Positions 8,618 through 15,430 of a stretch of 64,000 bases of DNA are shown here, piece by piece. Made by a program: the position numbers and the translations under genes. This DNA comes from Brevibacterium sediminis (GTDB taxonomy: Bacteria > Actinomycetota > Actinomycetes > Actinomycetales > Brevibacteriaceae), in contig NZ_JABKDD010000002.1 of NCBI RefSeq assembly GCF_013623905.1, forward strand, positions 248,001-312,000, read 5' to 3'. Under the pieces are notes generated by a model. That model worked only from the letters and a program-made list of their open reading frames with translations. It did not search any database and was not told where the DNA came from. Each line of letters starts with the position of its first letter. Positions within the stretch are counted from its first letter, which is position 1.

Positions 8618-9390
8618 GGCTGCACTCCTCCTGTGTGGTCGGTGACGGTGGAGGGAGCGGTGCCGGTGGGGGCGGCCTCGGATGCGGCCGGAGCGGGGAC
8701 GGTGAGTTCGGTGCGGACCTTGTAACGGTCGCCTCGGTAGACGGAGCGGACGAACTCGAAGGGGCAGTCATCGGCACCGCGGGATATGCGTTCGAACAGC
8801 AGGGCGGGTGAGAGTTCTTCGACGCCGAGGTGTTGAGCTTCGCCGGCGTCGAGGAGGGTGGGCTCGATCGTCTGCACACTGTGGTTGAGGCGGATGCCGA
8901 AGTTCCGGCGCAGCAGATCGTAGAAGGACTGGTCCTCGAGGTCACCTGGACTCAGCCCCGGGACGAGAGCCGAGGGGACGTGGAGTTCTTCGAGAGCGAT
9001 CGGTTCGTCATCGGCCAGGCGCAGACGCAGGATCGCGATGACGTCGTCGTCTTCGGCAATATGGAGTCGACGAGCGATGTGCGCGCCCGCCTCGGCGACG
9101 TCGAAGCTGAGGATATGAGACCCGGGACGCATTCCGCGGGCGAGCATATCCTCGGTGAAGGAGCTCGCGGCCAGCGGTTGGTCGAGTTTCGGCCCGAGTG
9201 CGAAGACACCCGTGCCGTGCCGCCTGCGGACCATGCCCTTGGCGACGAGTTCGTCGATGGCGCGGCGCAGGGTCATCCGCGAGATGCCGAGCGTCTCGGC
9301 GAGCTGCCGTTCCGGAGGGAACTGCTCACCGGCGGCCATGTCCTCGAGACGGTCGAGGAGCTGGTCACGGATGGCATGGAATTTCGTCAC
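8614..9390 (-). CDS. GntR/HutC-family transcriptional regulator of the wall-sugar operon
   Basis: A 258-residue protein from GTG 9390. An upstream GTG at 9474 would put the operator inside the coding sequence, so the shorter start is preferred. The winged helix-turn-helix covers about residues 10-63 (QFPPERQLAETLGISRMTLR, then HGTGVF as the wing). A UTRA ligand domain follows, with FTEDMLARGMRPG and EDQSFYDLL segments. It is the first gene of the operon and overlaps anmK by ATGA, so it should autoregulate. A likely effector is an amino-sugar phosphate such as MurNAc-6-P or GlcNAc-6-P, by analogy with NagR/DasR-type UTRA regulators. Confidence 0.85.
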   Translation of the reverse strand: MTKFHAIRDQLLDRLEDMAAGEQFPPERQLAETLGISRMTLRRAIDELVAKGMVRRRHGTGVFALGPKLDQPLAASSFTEDMLARGMRPGSHILSFDVAEAGAHIARRLHIAEDDDVIAILRLRLADDEPIALEELHVPSALVPGLSPGDLEDQSFYDLLRRNFGIRLNHSVQTIEPTLLDAGEAQHLGVEELSPALLFERISRGADDCPFEFVRSVYRGDRYKVRTELTVPAPAASEAAPTGTAPSTVTDHTGGVQP

Positions 9391-9425
9391 ACCACCATTG
9401 AGGCACAGGACACACTGCGAAATCA

Positions 9426-9438
9426 AGACCACTGGTCT
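9426..9438. promoter_or_regulatory. Palindromic GntR operator
   Basis: AGACCA-C-TGGTCT is a perfect 6+1+6 palindrome, 36 bases upstream of the regulator start. It shares the TGGTCT/AGACCA half-sites known for NagR/DasR-type (HutC subfamily) operators. It is the natural site for autoregulation of the salvage operon. Confidence 0.7.
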
Positions 9439-9590
9439 ATTTTGTGATGGCTGGACCCTCGGTCGGCGTTTCACTCGTGCCGTCGATCAAGCGCTCGCTC
9501 ACTTTCAAGCGCTCCCTTCCCTCGATCAAGCGGGGCCGCGAATATGGCGTCGTCGACCACGACATATCTGCGCCCCGGCTTGAACGGCGG

Positions 9591-9660
9591 AGACCGGGCG
9601 GGCGGTCAGAGGCCGGGCAGGCGGAGGCCGGGCGGGCTGAGACCGGGCGAGCGGAGACCC
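9591..9660. repeat. Degenerate 15-bp tandem repeat
   Basis: Units of the type AGGCCGGGCGGGCTG or AGACCGGGCGAGCGG follow one another at 9610-9624, 9625-9639 and 9640-9654. A related unit at 9591-9605 is separated from them by four bases, and a partial copy touches the stop of the permease gene. No stem forms, so it is not a normal terminator. Confidence 0.6.
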
Positions 9661-9661
9661 G

Positions 9662-11047
9662 TCAGACGAAGAGCAGTGAGAGCAGGAAGGCGAAGATCAG
9701 CCCGAAGACGCTGACCAGGGTCTGGACCATCATGTGAGTCTTCGTCGCCTGACCGATCGTCATGCCGAAGCTCTCCTTGACGAACCAGAATCCCGCATGG
9801 TTGACCCAGTTCAGACCGATCGATCCCGAGCCGATCGCAATGACGACCAGAGACACGTATGCCCCCGAGTGATCACCGATGAGAGGGGCGACGATGCCGG
9901 TGGCCGAGGTGATTCCGACGGTCGCCGATCCGGTGGCGAACGACAGCAGGATGCCGATGAACCAGCCGAGCAGGATGAGGTTCATCTCCAGATGAGAGGT
10001 CGCGCCGACGACGGCGTCGCCGATGCCCGAGTCCTTGAGCACCTCGTTGAAGGCACCACCGCCGCCGATGATGAGGATGACTCCGGCAATCGACTTGAGG
10101 CTGTCGCCGAAGGAACTGCGGATCCGCTCACCGCCCATTCCCGAGGTCCATCCGAGTGCGATGGCGGCGAAGACGACTCCGGCCAGCATGGCGATGATCG
10201 GGTTGCCGATCACCTCGGCGATGGGTTCGAACGAGGACTCCGGCGCCACGAGCTGAACGACGGTGTGCACGAGCATGAGCACGACGGGGACGAGGACGGT
10301 GACGAAGGCGAGCCAGACCGGAATCGTTCGCAGTTCCTTCTGGTCCACCTCGGCGCGGGCTCCGGTGTACTGGTCGATGAGGTCAGCGGTCGGTTCGAGT
10401 TTGACCCGTGGGGCGATCCAGCGGGCGTAGACCGGGCCGGCGAGGATGACAGTGGGAATCGCACAGACCAGGCCGAGGCCGATGGTCATTCCGACGTTCG
10501 CGTCGAGTCCGGACACGGCGATGAGCGGACCCGGATGGGGCGGAACCATGCCGTGGAGGCAGGCGAGCGCGGCGATCGCGGGAACGAGGATGCGCAGGTA
10601 CCACAGCTTCTTCTGCCCGGTCTTCTTCTCCAGCTGCGAGGCGACCGCGTAGATGACCGGGATGAGGACGACGAGGCCGACCTCGAAGAACATCGGGATG
10701 CCGATGATGAAGGCGACACCCGTCATGATCCACGGAGCGGCCTTCGGCGAGGAGTGCTCGATGACGAGGTTCGCGATCCGTTGGATGGCGCCGCTGTCGG
10801 CCAGAAGCCGTCCGAGCATCGCTCCGAGGGCGACGACGACACCGGTCTCGCCGAGGGTATCGCCGGCTCCGGCGGCGATCGTCTCCGGAATCTTGGCGAT
10901 CTCCTCACCGGCGGCCAGTGCCGTCACGGCGGAGGTGATGAGGAGAGCGAGGAACGGATGCAGCTTCGTCTTCCAGTTGATGAGGAGGATGAGAAGCGCG
11001 ATCGACGCGAAGAGAAGCGTCACGAGGTATGCGGTTGAGCCAATCAC
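9662..11047 (-). CDS. GntP-family gluconate/organic acid permease
   Basis: A 461-residue integral membrane protein from GTG 11047, the point where membrane sequence begins. Family features include PHPGPLIA (cytoplasmic loop), a MLGRLLADSGA segment near residue 100 and FATGSATVG with ITSATGIVAPL in the C-terminal half. GntP-family proteins carry gluconate or related hydroxy acids by proton symport. No gluconate kinase or regulator is adjacent, so it is a lone transporter here. It lacks a Shine-Dalgarno sequence and appears leaderless (see 11055-11060). Confidence 0.85.
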   Translation of the reverse strand: MIGSTAYLVTLLFASIALLILLINWKTKLHPFLALLITSAVTALAAGEEIAKIPETIAAGAGDTLGETGVVVALGAMLGRLLADSGAIQRIANLVIEHSSPKAAPWIMTGVAFIIGIPMFFEVGLVVLIPVIYAVASQLEKKTGQKKLWYLRILVPAIAALACLHGMVPPHPGPLIAVSGLDANVGMTIGLGLVCAIPTVILAGPVYARWIAPRVKLEPTADLIDQYTGARAEVDQKELRTIPVWLAFVTVLVPVVLMLVHTVVQLVAPESSFEPIAEVIGNPIIAMLAGVVFAAIALGWTSGMGGERIRSSFGDSLKSIAGVILIIGGGGAFNEVLKDSGIGDAVVGATSHLEMNLILLGWFIGILLSFATGSATVGITSATGIVAPLIGDHSGAYVSLVVIAIGSGSIGLNWVNHAGFWFVKESFGMTIGQATKTHMMVQTLVSVFGLIFAFLLSLLFV

Positions 11048-11054
11048 TGGGGCA

Positions 11055-11060
11055 ACGTTA
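11055..11060 (-). promoter_or_regulatory. -10 box of leaderless gntP-like transcript
   Basis: On the minus strand TAACGT ends seven bases before the GTG at 11047. It lies inside a GGGGC/GCCCC 5-bp inverted repeat (11050-11067) that could affect regulation. Confidence 0.5.
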
Positions 11061-11130
11061 CGCCCCTGCCTGCTGGATCCGGGAACGAGGGGTTCGCACG
11101 CGAGGGGTTCACGTGGGAGGGAGAAGTCCC

Positions 11131-11136
11131 TAGCAT
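11131..11136 (+). promoter_or_regulatory. -10 box of leaderless PCD/VOC transcript
   Basis: TAGCAT fits TANNNT and ends six bases before the ATG at 11143, so the mRNA probably begins at the start codon. Confidence 0.5.
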
Positions 11137-11142
11137 GAAGCC

Positions 11143-11805
11143 ATGACTGCATATACCGGACAGAAGCTGCTCGACGCACTCGACTCCCAAGGGCTCGGCG
11201 ACTGGCAGGGGCTGCCGGACTGCATCGGCGCCCGGTTCCTCACCGGCGACTTCGCCACCGGGCTCGATCTCGTGGCCGAGATCGGGTCCCTCGCCGAGGC
11301 GGCCGGCCACCATCCCGATGTCACGCTCACTTTCCCCCACGTCGACATCCGCCTGACCAGCCACGACACCGGTGCCGTGACCGAACGCGACCTCAACCTC
11401 GCGGGACAGATCAGCGAGGCGGCCGCCTCGGCGGGGGTGAAGGCGGACCCGACCATCCCGGCACTGCTCGAGCTCGGCCTCGATACCGCAAATCAGGACG
11501 CCATCGCTCCGTTCTGGGCGGCGCTCCTGACCGGGGATGCGAGCAACGTCTCCGGACCCGATGTCGTCGATCCTGCCGGACAGATGCCGCTGCTGTGGTT
11601 CCAGGACTGCGAAGAACACGAGGTTCCGCACCAGCGTCTGCATGTCGACGTCTCCGTGCCGGCGGCGGTCGCGCCGGAGCGGATCAGGGCCGCGGTCGAC
11701 GCCGGAGGCACGATCGTCGACGAGTCTCAGGCGCCGTCATTCACCGTCCTCGCCGACGCCGACGGCAATCGCGCCTGCGTGTGCACGCTGGCCGCTCGCC
11801 CGTAG
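11143..11805 (+). CDS. Pterin-4a-carbinolamine dehydratase domain fused to a VOC domain
   Basis: The 220-residue protein has two parts. Residues 1-95 match pterin-4a-carbinolamine dehydratase: the His pair of GHHPDV (56-57), then LTSHDTGAVTERD with His 74, which with the pair forms the usual catalytic site. From about residue 110 to the end a glyoxalase/VOC-like domain follows (WFQDCEEHEVPHQRLHVDVSV). The first activity would recycle oxidised pterin cofactors; the role of the VOC part is unknown. No aromatic amino acid hydroxylase lies nearby. Fused PCD-VOC proteins are, to my knowledge, seen in actinobacteria. Confidence 0.82.
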   Translation: MTAYTGQKLLDALDSQGLGDWQGLPDCIGARFLTGDFATGLDLVAEIGSLAEAAGHHPDVTLTFPHVDIRLTSHDTGAVTERDLNLAGQISEAAASAGVKADPTIPALLELGLDTANQDAIAPFWAALLTGDASNVSGPDVVDPAGQMPLLWFQDCEEHEVPHQRLHVDVSVPAAVAPERIRAAVDAGGTIVDESQAPSFTVLADADGNRACVCTLAARP

Positions 11806-11845
11806 GCTGGGATACGACCTCTTCCACCCAGTTCAGGGAGTCCGT

Positions 11846-12886
11846 GTGTACCTAGCCGCCGAGAACCGCTACAACTCGATGACCTTTCGCCCCGTCGGTC
11901 GATCCGGGCTCGTCCTGCCTGCGTTGTCACTGGGGCTGTGGCACAACTTCGGCGACGATGTCGCCTTCCAGAACCAGCGCGATATCGTCCGTCGCGCCTT
12001 CGACATGGGCATCACGCACTTCGACCTGGCGAACAACTACGGTCCTCCCCCGGGCTCGGCGGAGACGAATTTCGGCCGGTTGCTGCGCGAAGACCTCCGC
12101 CCCTACCGCGATGAGCTCATCATCTCGACGAAGGCCGGTTGGAACATGCATCCCGGCCCATATGGAGGTCCCGGCGGCAGCCGCAAATACCTTCTGGCCA
12201 GCCTCGATGCGTCACTGCGCCGACTCGGCCTCGACTATGTCGACATCTTCTACTCCCATCGTCCCGATGCTTCGACGCCTCTCGAGGAGACCATCGGCGC
12301 ACTCGACACCGCCGTGCGCTCCGGTCGCGCGCTCTACGCCGGGATCTCCTCATACTCCGCCGCCGATACGGCCCGGGCCTCGCAGATCGCCCGCGATCTC
12401 GGCACTCCCCTGCTCATCCACCAGCCTTCGTACTCGATGATCAACCGGTGGATCGAAGATGATGAGCTCCTCGACACAACCGCTGACGAAGGGCTCGGTG
12501 TCATCTGCTTCTCCCCGCTGGCGCAGGGCCTGCTCACGGACAAGTACCTCGACGGAGTGCCCGAAGATTCGCGAGCGGGCAAGGCGAAGCCATCGTTCAA
12601 GGACGGGTTCCTAAGCGCCGACAACCTCGCCCGGATCCGCGGGCTCAACGACATCGCGGCCGCTCGCGGTCAGTCGTTGGCACAGCTCGCCCTGTCCTGG
12701 GCACTGCGGGATGGCCGAGTGTCCTCGCTGGTCATCGGGGCCAGCCGTGTCGAACAGCTCGAGCACAATGTCGCGGCTCTCGACGCGGCACCGTTGAGCG
12801 ACGAAGAGCTCACGGCAATCGACGAATTCGCCATCGATTCCGGTGTCGATATCTGGGGAGACGCGCGACGCAGCACTGCCGAGTGA
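11846..12886 (+). CDS. Aldo/keto reductase, YghZ (L-glyceraldehyde 3-phosphate reductase) type
   Basis: A 346-residue protein from GTG 11846, five bases after AGGGAG. It closely follows E. coli YghZ in long blocks (LPALSLGLWHNFG, FDLANNYGPPPGSAE, VDIFYSHR). The catalytic tetrad appears as Asp 60, Tyr 65, Lys 96 and His 138. YghZ reduces L-glyceraldehyde 3-phosphate and methylglyoxal with NADPH, so this gene may detoxify triose aldehydes. It follows the PCD/VOC gene after 40 bases and is convergent with the kinase at 12924. Confidence 0.92.
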   Translation: MYLAAENRYNSMTFRPVGRSGLVLPALSLGLWHNFGDDVAFQNQRDIVRRAFDMGITHFDLANNYGPPPGSAETNFGRLLREDLRPYRDELIISTKAGWNMHPGPYGGPGGSRKYLLASLDASLRRLGLDYVDIFYSHRPDASTPLEETIGALDTAVRSGRALYAGISSYSAADTARASQIARDLGTPLLIHQPSYSMINRWIEDDELLDTTADEGLGVICFSPLAQGLLTDKYLDGVPEDSRAGKAKPSFKDGFLSADNLARIRGLNDIAAARGQSLAQLALSWALRDGRVSSLVIGASRVEQLEHNVAALDAAPLSDEELTAIDEFAIDSGVDIWGDARRSTAE

Positions 12887-12923
12887 AGTCAGCGGCCCTC
12901 CGCAAGGCTCAAGTGTCGCAGTC

Positions 12924-14114
12924 TCACATCGCCTGCGCCGCCTCGAGCAGCCACCCGATCCGGTCGCTCCAAGCGGGCCGGAAAGCGTAGACGCAGGCGA
13001 GCCGAATGAGGGTGGCCCTCTCGTACACGCTCACCCTGGCGGGGTCGAACCCTCCCGCCGACGCGACCCGGGCGATCTCATCGATGACCACGGCCGCCTC
13101 GGCGGGGGTCCACAGACCCTGCTCGGTGCGCCACCGGGCATGCGCGCGGAGGTTTCCGAGGTCGAGCGCCCGTTCACCCCGGCACGCCGTATCCACGTCG
13201 AGCAGCCCCGGTCCGGAGATCGGATCCCACATGATCTGTTTGTCGTGTAGGTCCCGGTGGATGAGCCCGATCGATCCGTCCCTCGCCGAGGCGGTCTCGT
13301 CGTCGAGTTCGGCCGTGACCTCTGTGATGAGTTCGTCCACGTCGGCGAGCAGAGTCTCCCCTCGCGCAGTCCGCGTGGTCTCCAGCAGAGGACGGGCGCG
13401 CTCACGCCATAAGTGGAGCACTTCGACCTCGTCCGCAGCCCCATGAAACGGCATCGCGGTCGACAGTTTCGGCGCAGCCGCTGGCACGGTATTGGTCGGA
13501 TGTGCCTTTGCCTGAGCCCAGGCGTCGAGGGACTCGGCCCAGGCACGTGACCACTCCTCGCCGAGCTCGGCTGGATCGTGGAGTTCGACCCCGGGCACCA
13601 CGCTGAGCACAACGGTCGAAGAATCCGAACTGAGCACCTGCGGGAGGGCGAAACCGGGAAGGAACCCAACCGCTCGGCACTGTCCCGCGATGACGTCGGA
13701 GGCCTTTCCGTCGCGCACGCATTTGGCGAAGCTGCCGTCGCGCAGGCGGACGACGGCGCGTCTGCCCGGCCGATGGGAGACCAACCGGCCTCCGTCCTCG
13801 AGCAGCCCGGCGAGACCCGGCAGCTTCGGGTCACGGTCAGCGTCGAGGACCGTCACGCCGCGTTCGTCGAGATAGCCGACCCGGGTCCCCTGGCCAGGAA
13901 GAGAAGCCTCCCACGCGATTCGACTGTCTCCTGCGGGCCAGGCTCGACGCACGTTCCAGTCCTGTCCGCCGGTCGTGACTGCGTCAGGGATGTGCAGGGC
14001 CGCGCCCCACTTCGTCGCAGACTGTTTCGTCACGGTCTGCTTCGTCGCGATCTGCGTCGCCGCGGTCTGCTTCGTCACGGCTTGTTTCGTCACGGTCTGC
14101 TTCGTCCCGGTCAT
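12924..14114 (-). CDS. APH-fold phosphotransferase 2 of the glycosyltransferase cassette
   Basis: A 396-residue protein beginning at ATG 14114, inside the stop of the previous gene (ATGA). A low-complexity N-tail of TKQTV-type repeats covers residues 3-35. The kinase core has the strand RRAVVRLRDGSFAKCVR (probable ATP lysine 131), LIHRDLHDKQI (HRD at 286-288) and LLDVDTA (metal Asp near 306-308). This is the choline/aminoglycoside kinase fold, and family members phosphorylate sugars, choline or antibiotics. Here it is the last gene of a cassette with glycosyltransferases and an exporter, so a sugar or saccharide substrate is more likely than an imported drug. The substrate cannot be read from sequence. 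Confidence 0.8.
   Translation of the reverse strand: MTGTKQTVTKQAVTKQTAATQIATKQTVTKQSATKWGAALHIPDAVTTGGQDWNVRRAWPAGDSRIAWEASLPGQGTRVGYLDERGVTVLDADRDPKLPGLAGLLEDGGRLVSHRPGRRAVVRLRDGSFAKCVRDGKASDVIAGQCRAVGFLPGFALPQVLSSDSSTVVLSVVPGVELHDPAELGEEWSRAWAESLDAWAQAKAHPTNTVPAAAPKLSTAMPFHGAADEVEVLHLWRERARPLLETTRTARGETLLADVDELITEVTAELDDETASARDGSIGLIHRDLHDKQIMWDPISGPGLLDVDTACRGERALDLGNLRAHARWRTEQGLWTPAEAAVVIDEIARVASAGGFDPARVSVYERATLIRLACVYAFRPAWSDRIGWLLEAAQAM
14010..14108. repeat. 15-bp tandem repeat coding the kinase N-tail
   Basis: Six to seven imperfect 15-base units encode TKQTV, TKQAV, TKQTA, ATQIA, TKQTV and TKQSA in succession. The array follows the start codon of the second phosphotransferase and probably varies in copy number by slippage. 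Confidence 0.8.
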
Positions 14115-15430
14115 GGTGCGACCTCCGTCGTCGGGGCGTTCCCTTCCAGAGCGGTGCGCGCGAGGTCGATGATCCGCATCGTCTCGTCCCTCCAGGTCTC
14201 GGAGCAGCTGCGCCAGGGTTCGAGCGCGGCCACCAGGATCGCCCACGCCGTCCATGCGCCCAGGTCGGTCTCCTCGCCGCCGGCGGAACGGTAGCCGTCG
14301 ATGAAGGGGTGCTCGAGCTCGTGCAACCGGGAATCGACGCGGCAGGCCGCGATCCATCGCCCCAGATCCATCCCGATCGGCCCGTACCCGGACCGGTCGA
14401 GGTCGATGATCCGGCACTCGGAATTCGCCAGAAGCACCTGGTCGGGGCTGAGGTCCCCGTGGATCTCCCGCAGTTCCCGCTTCGGCCCGAGGCCTCGATT
14501 CGGTCCGAGTCGTCGGCTCAGTTCGGAGAGCAGTCCGACGATGTCAGTCTCTCGTTCCGGGAGCAGACGAACCAGCGACCGGCTGGTGGTCTCGAGTTGG
14601 TCGAGCGGAGAGTCGAGCGCGCGTCCGTCCTCCCCTGCCGAAGCGCCAACTTTGTCTGCCTGCACGCCCGCGGATTCTCCCGGATCGCCTTCGTCGTCCG
14701 GCAGTGCACGTGTATCAGACACACCGCCTCTGTGCAGTTCGGCGATGATCACGCCGACTTCCTCGGCGACATTCGGATCCGGTCGATCGCTCAGGTCACC
14801 GGTCCCCCACCACGGCGAACGTGTGGCGGTGTCACGTCCGCCGACGAACTCGACCGGCAGGCTGGGAAGCTCCGCTCGCTGCCAACGGTCGGCTGCCTCG
14901 GCGAGGTGGATCTGGGAGTCGGCGGCGATCCGCACGAATTCCGGCGCCCCATCGGCCGGGGTGTGCTTGAGCAGCAGCCGCCTGGCGGGGTTGTATCCGA
15001 TGATCCGCAGATCCCCGCCGAGGTGGTCGAGTGTCCGTGCGACATGCTTGCCGATCCTGGGGTCGGCCAGCACTCCGCCGGTGACCAGCACGGCACCGGT
15101 CGCACCCGCCGAACGCGGGTCGGCAGCCTCGTGGACGACCAGCTCCTGCCCGTGCCGAGCGGCCCGCCGCCGAGCATTGGCGAGCTTGTCCGGGCTCGTC
15201 AAAACCGCGGTGAATCCCCAACCATCGAATTCGCCGAGGCGGCTGGGCTCCTCTCGCTGCCATGCGACGATGGCGCTCTTCCCCGGTTTGACACGGACAC
15301 GGCGAGGACGAACCGCGAAGCCGAGGCGTCGGGAGAGCTCGTCTGCCGATCGCAGTTCGTCGATATAGGGCAACAGGGCGAATCTCGTGTCCACGAAGTC
15401 GTTCACCGGGTCGGAAATCGATGCGGTCAT
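14111..15430 (-). CDS. APH-fold phosphotransferase 1 of the glycosyltransferase cassette
   Basis: A 439-residue protein from ATG 15430 with AGGAG upstream; it overlaps both neighbours by ATGA. The N-terminal half contains RVRVKPGKSAIVAW and IIGYNPARRLLLKHT, the basic strand motifs that place the ATP lysine in this group. The catalytic loop is IHGDLSPDQVLL (HGD at 324-326) and the metal site IIDLDRSGYG (343-345). A Gly/Asp/Ser-rich insert sits at about 237-275. It shares the fold of the downstream kinase but little direct sequence, so the pair may act on different substrates or in series. Confidence 0.8.
   Translation of the reverse strand: MTASISDPVNDFVDTRFALLPYIDELRSADELSRRLGFAVRPRRVRVKPGKSAIVAWQREEPSRLGEFDGWGFTAVLTSPDKLANARRRAARHGQELVVHEAADPRSAGATGAVLVTGGVLADPRIGKHVARTLDHLGGDLRIIGYNPARRLLLKHTPADGAPEFVRIAADSQIHLAEAADRWQRAELPSLPVEFVGGRDTATRSPWWGTGDLSDRPDPNVAEEVGVIIAELHRGGVSDTRALPDDEGDPGESAGVQADKVGASAGEDGRALDSPLDQLETTSRSLVRLLPERETDIVGLLSELSRRLGPNRGLGPKRELREIHGDLSPDQVLLANSECRIIDLDRSGYGPIGMDLGRWIAACRVDSRLHELEHPFIDGYRSAGGEETDLGAWTAWAILVAALEPWRSCSETWRDETMRIIDLARTALEGNAPTTEVAP

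Noticed and set aside
12924..15430. The two APH-fold kinases as antibiotic resistance genes
   Set aside because: They are coupled to glycosyltransferases and an exporter, lack mobile context and do not match a known resistance enzyme by eye.
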